From the NCBI GenBank assembly GCA_902168105.1, contig CABHOY010000055.1, positions 124,001 through 188,000 of the forward strand: DNA of 64,000 nt, given 5' to 3'. Below, one piece after another: positions 60,080 to 64,000 of the stretch. The notes below the pieces were generated by a model. That model did no database searches. It saw only the letters and a program-made list of their open reading frames with translations, and was not told the DNA's origin. The position numbers and the translations under genes were made by a program. This stretch comes from an uncultured Flavihumibacter sp. Lineage in GTDB: Bacteria; Bacteroidota; Bacteroidia; Chitinophagales; Chitinophagaceae. The first letter of the stretch is position 1. The number at the start of each line of letters is the position of its first letter.

Positions 60080-61521
60080 TAGTATTCCGGATTTTGAGTT
60101 AGTCTATACGCATCCACGTCTAGCGAGGGGATAGGTGAGATAGCTTTGTTACTTGGATATGGTAGTTCACTAGACGTACTGTTTAGTGCATCTTTTCGTA
60201 CAATACCTTTCTTCCATCGGAGCAGATCAAACATACGAATCCCTTCAAAAGCCAGTTCTTTCCTTCTTTCGCTATAGATTAATTCTTGTAGCTCCGATCC
60301 GGAAGCGATAGTGGGAGTAGCTTGTTCGTTTGCGCGCATTCTAACCGCATCCAGGTAATACACTGCGCTGTCGCGATTATTAAGCTGGTAGTATGCTTCT
60401 GCCGCAGTTAAGTACATTTCTGAACTTCGGATCACAGGCTGGAGATAAGACTGATCGGGATACAACATTCCGGCAACAACATTGCTAGGGTATTTGGTAA
60501 TTGTCCAGGCGTTGGAAGTGCCACTAATCCAGGAATTTCGTTTATCTGAAGGATCTTCTTTCAGCAGTTCCGCAATGTCATTGGTGGCATTGAATAACTT
60601 ATTAGACCGAAAATAGAGCGACGCGTAATTTGTATAGTATTTATTGTCAGAACCGGCCGGAGGAAGTTGCAAAATTGACTCGGTTCCTTCAAGGGTAAAT
60701 AGTTTTTCTGGATAACCTGTGGTTTGGAGAGGAACGGACTTAGTTACCTCAACGGCAAATTGTGTCGCCTTTTCAAATTCACCTTTAAATAAGTATATTC
60801 TGGCAAGGAGAGCTTTTACAGAAGTTTTATTAAAAAAATAACTGCTGCCTTTAGAAGCCCCTATTATTGTCATAGCATTGGTCAAGTCGCCGGTGATCCT
60901 TTGATAACAGTCGTAAACTGTGCTTCTGGCGGGTACGTCGTTTGTCCAATTCCATGAATCGATAAGTATTATGCCTGGATGGGATGCATCTGATGTATAA
61001 CCATAAGGCTGGGCAAACACGTTTAACAACGTAAATTCGGCATATGCACGCAATGCCAGGGCTTGTCCTTTTATATCGTCTGCTTTCGTCGGATCTTCTG
61101 ATCGATATTTTTCTGCGGCGGTAATAACAAAATTGGAAGTCCGGATTACCGAATAACAACCATAGGATAAACCATTGTTATTTTGGGCGGTAAAGGCAAG
61201 GGTCTGACTAATATCGGCCTGTTGCTCCCAATTGTACTGAAATTGCATAGGTGTTGTTCCTAATGCGCCTTCGATTGGTTTAATATTGTCTGCGACCAGA
61301 TCAGGATAGATGGTATTTGCTCCATCAAATATGCCTCTAGATAATGTTGAATAGACGCCGTTAAGATATTCTCCGGTTGTGATTAAGTTTACAACATAAT
61401 CTTCTCTGAACAATACTCCTGTAAGATTTTGGTTGTCAAGAAAATCTTTTTTACATGAGCAGTTTGCCGTTACGGCGGCCAGTACAATTATATGCAGCAT
61501 GAAGCGTTTACATGGTATCAT
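60079..61521 (-). CDS. SusD/RagB-family lipoprotein (kinase-LanC cluster)
   Basis: A 480-residue lipoprotein with signal MLHIIVLAAVTANCSC and mature start KKDFLDNQNLTGVLFREDY; an internal ATG (MLHII, residue 8) is an equally good start. The SusD pattern is visible in IKGQALALRAYAEFTLLNVF, VKALLARIYLFKGEFEKATQ and YSERRKELAFEGIRMFDLLR, with a NPEY ending. It forms the binding partner of the SusC encoded 19 nt upstream. Since no glycosidase is linked, the ligand may be a peptide rather than a glycan, as in RagA/RagB. Confidence 0.92.
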   Translation of the reverse strand: MIPCKRFMLHIIVLAAVTANCSCKKDFLDNQNLTGVLFREDYVVNLITTGEYLNGVYSTLSRGIFDGANTIYPDLVADNIKPIEGALGTTPMQFQYNWEQQADISQTLAFTAQNNNGLSYGCYSVIRTSNFVITAAEKYRSEDPTKADDIKGQALALRAYAEFTLLNVFAQPYGYTSDASHPGIILIDSWNWTNDVPARSTVYDCYQRITGDLTNAMTIIGASKGSSYFFNKTSVKALLARIYLFKGEFEKATQFAVEVTKSVPLQTTGYPEKLFTLEGTESILQLPPAGSDNKYYTNYASLYFRSNKLFNATNDIAELLKEDPSDKRNSWISGTSNAWTITKYPSNVVAGMLYPDQSYLQPVIRSSEMYLTAAEAYYQLNNRDSAVYYLDAVRMRANEQATPTIASGSELQELIYSERRKELAFEGIRMFDLLRWKKGIVRKDALNSTSSELPYPSNKAISPIPSLDVDAYRLTQNPEY

Positions 61522-61540
61522 AGATAAATTGATAAGAATG

Positions 61541-64000
61541 TTAGAAATTAATGTTTACACCAATTGTATACGACCGTTGATTTGGATAAGCGAGTTTTGT
61601 TGAACCACCAACGGAGACGTTGTCAGGATCTGGGCCTTTGAATCGGGTAAGTAATGCTACATTATGCGCCTGGATAAAAAGTCGTATCATTTTAATAGAC
61701 AGACGTTGTGTGGTAGCCTCTGGAAATCCATATGATAGCATGACATTTTGCAGCCGCAAATAGTCTCCGTCGGATAGATATCGGGTAGATACCGAATTAC
61801 CCCTGTCCCTGTTGTTCAATACACGTCTCGGATTTGCGGCTAGGTCACCTGGTTTTTTCCAGTAATCCAACGCATATTTTAATTGATTCGCGTATGGATA
61901 GGTCCCATCGGTAAGAAAGGGAAGGGCGGAGGTATTATCATAAATATTGAACCCATATTGGTAATAAAGCATTGCCGATAATTCGAAGCCTTTATAGTTA
62001 AACGAACTTGTTATGGATCCAAATGCATCTGGCTGGGGCTTACCGACAAACTGTTTGGGCGCTTGACTATACGTGCTAGTTGGTTTACCATCTTTTCCTA
62101 TCCACTGAGGGCGTCCATCTTCAGGATTGACACCCGCCCAGACAGGCATATAAAAGGAGTTGAAGTTTCTGCCTTCTTCATTCCCAAGTATTGACCCGGT
62201 TAATGTACTGAGGCTTACGTCCGCTTTGACTAGCTTGTTCTGATTCGTACTCCAGTTGGCATTAAGATTCCATCTGAAATTTTTTGTGCGAATGATAGTA
62301 GAATTCAAGGACAGTTCTATGCCTTTGTTTTCCATATTGCCAATATTGGCTAATACCTTGTTGTAACCGGCGACAGAAGGTAGATTAATCTGATATATCA
62401 AGCCTGAAGTCTTTTTATTATAAATATCAAACACAAAATTTAGTCGCTCACCCAAAGTCCGCAGTTCAATACCGGCATCCCAGCTAAATGTTTGCTCCCA
62501 GCGGATATTTGGATTGCCAGGATTGCCAGCTGGTATGACGCCGCTGTTTCCTTGGTAATTGATCTGAGCTATTTGCTCGAAGCGAGTCATTGCATCGATA
62601 GCAGCCGAATTGCCTGCTGCCCCTAAACTTGCCCGAAATTTTAGATAGTTGAGCCATGGTGCATGCTCTTTAAAGTAATTTTCTTCTGAGGCGATCCAAC
62701 CTCCTCCTATTGACCAATAAGTCCCCCATCTTTCTTGGTTCCCAAACTTCGAGGCTCCGTCCCTTCTGATACTAGCAGACAATAGATACCTGTCGTTATA
62801 AGCAAAATTTGCCTGACCAAATAACGACAACAAGGTTTGTCTGGAAGACTGTCCAGATATTCCTCGCATCGTGTAGCCTGGGCTGGAAAGTTCGTTATAG
62901 TTCGGTAACGTCGTACTGTTTCCTTCCGCTTCAGCACCTAATGTTCGCTGCATGAGAATCTGCGCTTCTTGTCCAAGTATAAAATTGCTACTAAGCTTCT
63001 CAAGGAATTCCCTGTCATATCTTATAGTATTTGTTGTGATAATTCCTACTCTGCGGGTATCCAGTTCAGCAATTCTTGGAGGAGCAGTCCCATAGTCGGC
63101 AGAATAAAATCGGGGATCATTTTTTTCTTTATTATCAGCAAACATGACATCGGTACCAATATTGCTGGAAACCGTAATGTATTTGAATAAAGACAGTTCT
63201 GCATATGCTTTTGCTAAACCTCGATATGCGGTGTTTCTGTTGATATTGTATTCTGCCTCGGCCAGCGGATTGAGATATATACCAGTTACGCCCCCCGAGG
63301 GATAAATAAAACGAAAACTACCATCGTCAAAGCGAATTGGGTTTAAAGGAGAAGCGGTGGATGCTGCACCGAAAGAGCTAAGTGTTTCTAAGCTGTTCGC
63401 ATAATTTTGTTGAGTATAAGAAAGGGCGCTGTTTAATCCAAATTTAAAATTTGAAGCCGGGCGATTTTCAAAATTAAATCGTAATGATTTTCTATTAAAA
63501 TCTGTTCCTTTGACAGCGCCGTTCTGCTTGGTGTATTCCAGATTCAGATAAAAACTTGAGGTTCCACTGCCTCCAGAGATAGATAGTTCATTAGCGAGGG
63601 TTGTAGCCCAGCCGTCATAAATTTCCTTTTTTAGATCTGGTTCCGGATAGAAAATGGTATCGCCGGCGGCATTCTTTGTTGTTGGGAATTTTTGGTATAA
63701 ATCCCGTTTTATTTTATCGTCTGTCCAAAGAATTGGATCTGTGTTTTTATAAGTTTGAAACAAAAGTTCCAGATATTGATCCCTTGAAAGTAGTGATGAT
63801 TTGCGGTCCAGCGGATTAGAAAAATCTGTTTGCTGTCTGAAGCTATAAACGGTTTTCCCTGTTTTTCCTTTCTTAGTAGTGACCAGAATGACTCCGTTGC
63901 TCGCTTTTGATCCATAAAGGGCGATGGCGGCTGCATCTTTGAGCACAGAGATTGTTTCGATGTCCGATGGATTTAATTGCGATATTGGATTTGAAACAGG
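61541..64000 (-). CDS. SusC/RagA-family TonB-linked outer membrane protein, C-terminal part (cut by window end)
   Basis: The frame is open from the window end to the stop at 61541, 819 codons. It starts inside the plug domain (SDIETISVLKDAAAIALYGS, then KASNGVILVTTKKGK) and includes the full barrel, with NPLDRKSSLLSRDQYLELLF, EFLEKLSSNFILGQEAQILM, ADFWWNIG-type strands and a C-terminal YTIGVNINF. The signal peptide and the regions that would tell whether an STN domain is present lie outside the window. Followed by susD and the phosphatase fusion in one transcription unit. Confidence 0.93.
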   Translation of the reverse strand, partial: PVSNPISQLNPSDIETISVLKDAAAIALYGSKASNGVILVTTKKGKTGKTVYSFRQQTDFSNPLDRKSSLLSRDQYLELLFQTYKNTDPILWTDDKIKRDLYQKFPTTKNAAGDTIFYPEPDLKKEIYDGWATTLANELSISGGSGTSSFYLNLEYTKQNGAVKGTDFNRKSLRFNFENRPASNFKFGLNSALSYTQQNYANSLETLSSFGAASTASPLNPIRFDDGSFRFIYPSGGVTGIYLNPLAEAEYNINRNTAYRGLAKAYAELSLFKYITVSSNIGTDVMFADNKEKNDPRFYSADYGTAPPRIAELDTRRVGIITTNTIRYDREFLEKLSSNFILGQEAQILMQRTLGAEAEGNSTTLPNYNELSSPGYTMRGISGQSSRQTLLSLFGQANFAYNDRYLLSASIRRDGASKFGNQERWGTYWSIGGGWIASEENYFKEHAPWLNYLKFRASLGAAGNSAAIDAMTRFEQIAQINYQGNSGVIPAGNPGNPNIRWEQTFSWDAGIELRTLGERLNFVFDIYNKKTSGLIYQINLPSVAGYNKVLANIGNMENKGIELSLNSTIIRTKNFRWNLNANWSTNQNKLVKADVSLSTLTGSILGNEEGRNFNSFYMPVWAGVNPEDGRPQWIGKDGKPTSTYSQAPKQFVGKPQPDAFGSITSSFNYKGFELSAMLYYQYGFNIYDNTSALPFLTDGTYPYANQLKYALDYWKKPGDLAANPRRVLNNRDRGNSVSTRYLSDGDYLRLQNVMLSYGFPEATTQRLSIKMIRLFIQAHNVALLTRFKGPDPDNVSVGGSTKLAYPNQRSYTIGVNINF

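Overview
The window looks like chromosomal DNA of a Chitinophaga-like member of the Bacteroidota. This rests on three SusC/SusD pairs, an ECF-sigma/FecR/SusC relay, DUF4199, FtsX-type orphan permeases, lipoproteins with Bacteroidota lipoboxes, TTG...TAnnTTTG promoter matches and weak Shine-Dalgarno sequences. I see no rRNA, tRNA, CRISPR array or transposase. The assignment is by pattern recognition, not by database search.

Layout. (1) 1-3.2 kb, minus strand: a dihydroorotase-like protein with degraded metal ligands, a DUF4199 membrane protein, a GT2 and a GT4 glycosyltransferase (cut by the window start). (2) 3.6-12.6 kb, plus: polysaccharide utilisation locus 1, with sigma factor, FecR anti-sigma, STN-bearing SusC, SusD and a GH89 alpha-N-acetylglucosaminidase. 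(3) 12.8-18 kb, minus: small redox and regulator genes (two SDRs, Crp/Fnr, AraC, NmrA-like, SRPBCC) plus a decayed DinB-like remnant. (4) 18.2-23.4 kb: an FtsX/MacB-type permease and a convergent GH78 alpha-L-rhamnosidase. (5) 23.7-24.7 kb: a two-gene cassette of unknown function. (6) 24.8-36.7 kb, plus: polysaccharide utilisation locus 2, with SusC, SusD, a clan GH-D galactosidase-like enzyme, a GH36 alpha-galactosidase, a GntR-type regulator and an SSS symporter; together they would capture, hydrolyse, sense and import alpha-galactosides. (7) 36.7-51.7 kb: mixed single genes (DUF1573 lipoprotein, cysteine-less thioredoxin-like protein, HTH-membrane-lectin-like protein, DUF2071, Glucose/Sorbosone dehydrogenase-like lipoprotein, HopJ-like protein, GlxA-type regulator and DJ-1/PfpI protein, TPR lipoprotein, class III nucleotide cyclase), together with an unusual 11-bp-periodic palindromic repeat at 45.1-45.3 kb.

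(8) 51.7-64 kb is visibly more AT-rich and is the most interesting part. A small HTH protein and a protein kinase-LanC fusion (like a class III/IV lanthipeptide synthetase without the N-terminal lyase domain) are followed by a lipoprotein. Facing them on the minus strand are a SusC/SusD pair, a secreted thioredoxin-like/PPP-phosphatase fusion whose first 360 residues are paralogous to that lipoprotein, and a 100-residue exported peptide with an NVEALA-like motif (ENEAFA) and a Ser/Thr-rich, Cys-free tail. I propose this is a peptide modification and export/uptake system combining kinase/cyclase, phosphatase and SusCD. The grouping is inferred from gene order and paralogy and has not been tested.
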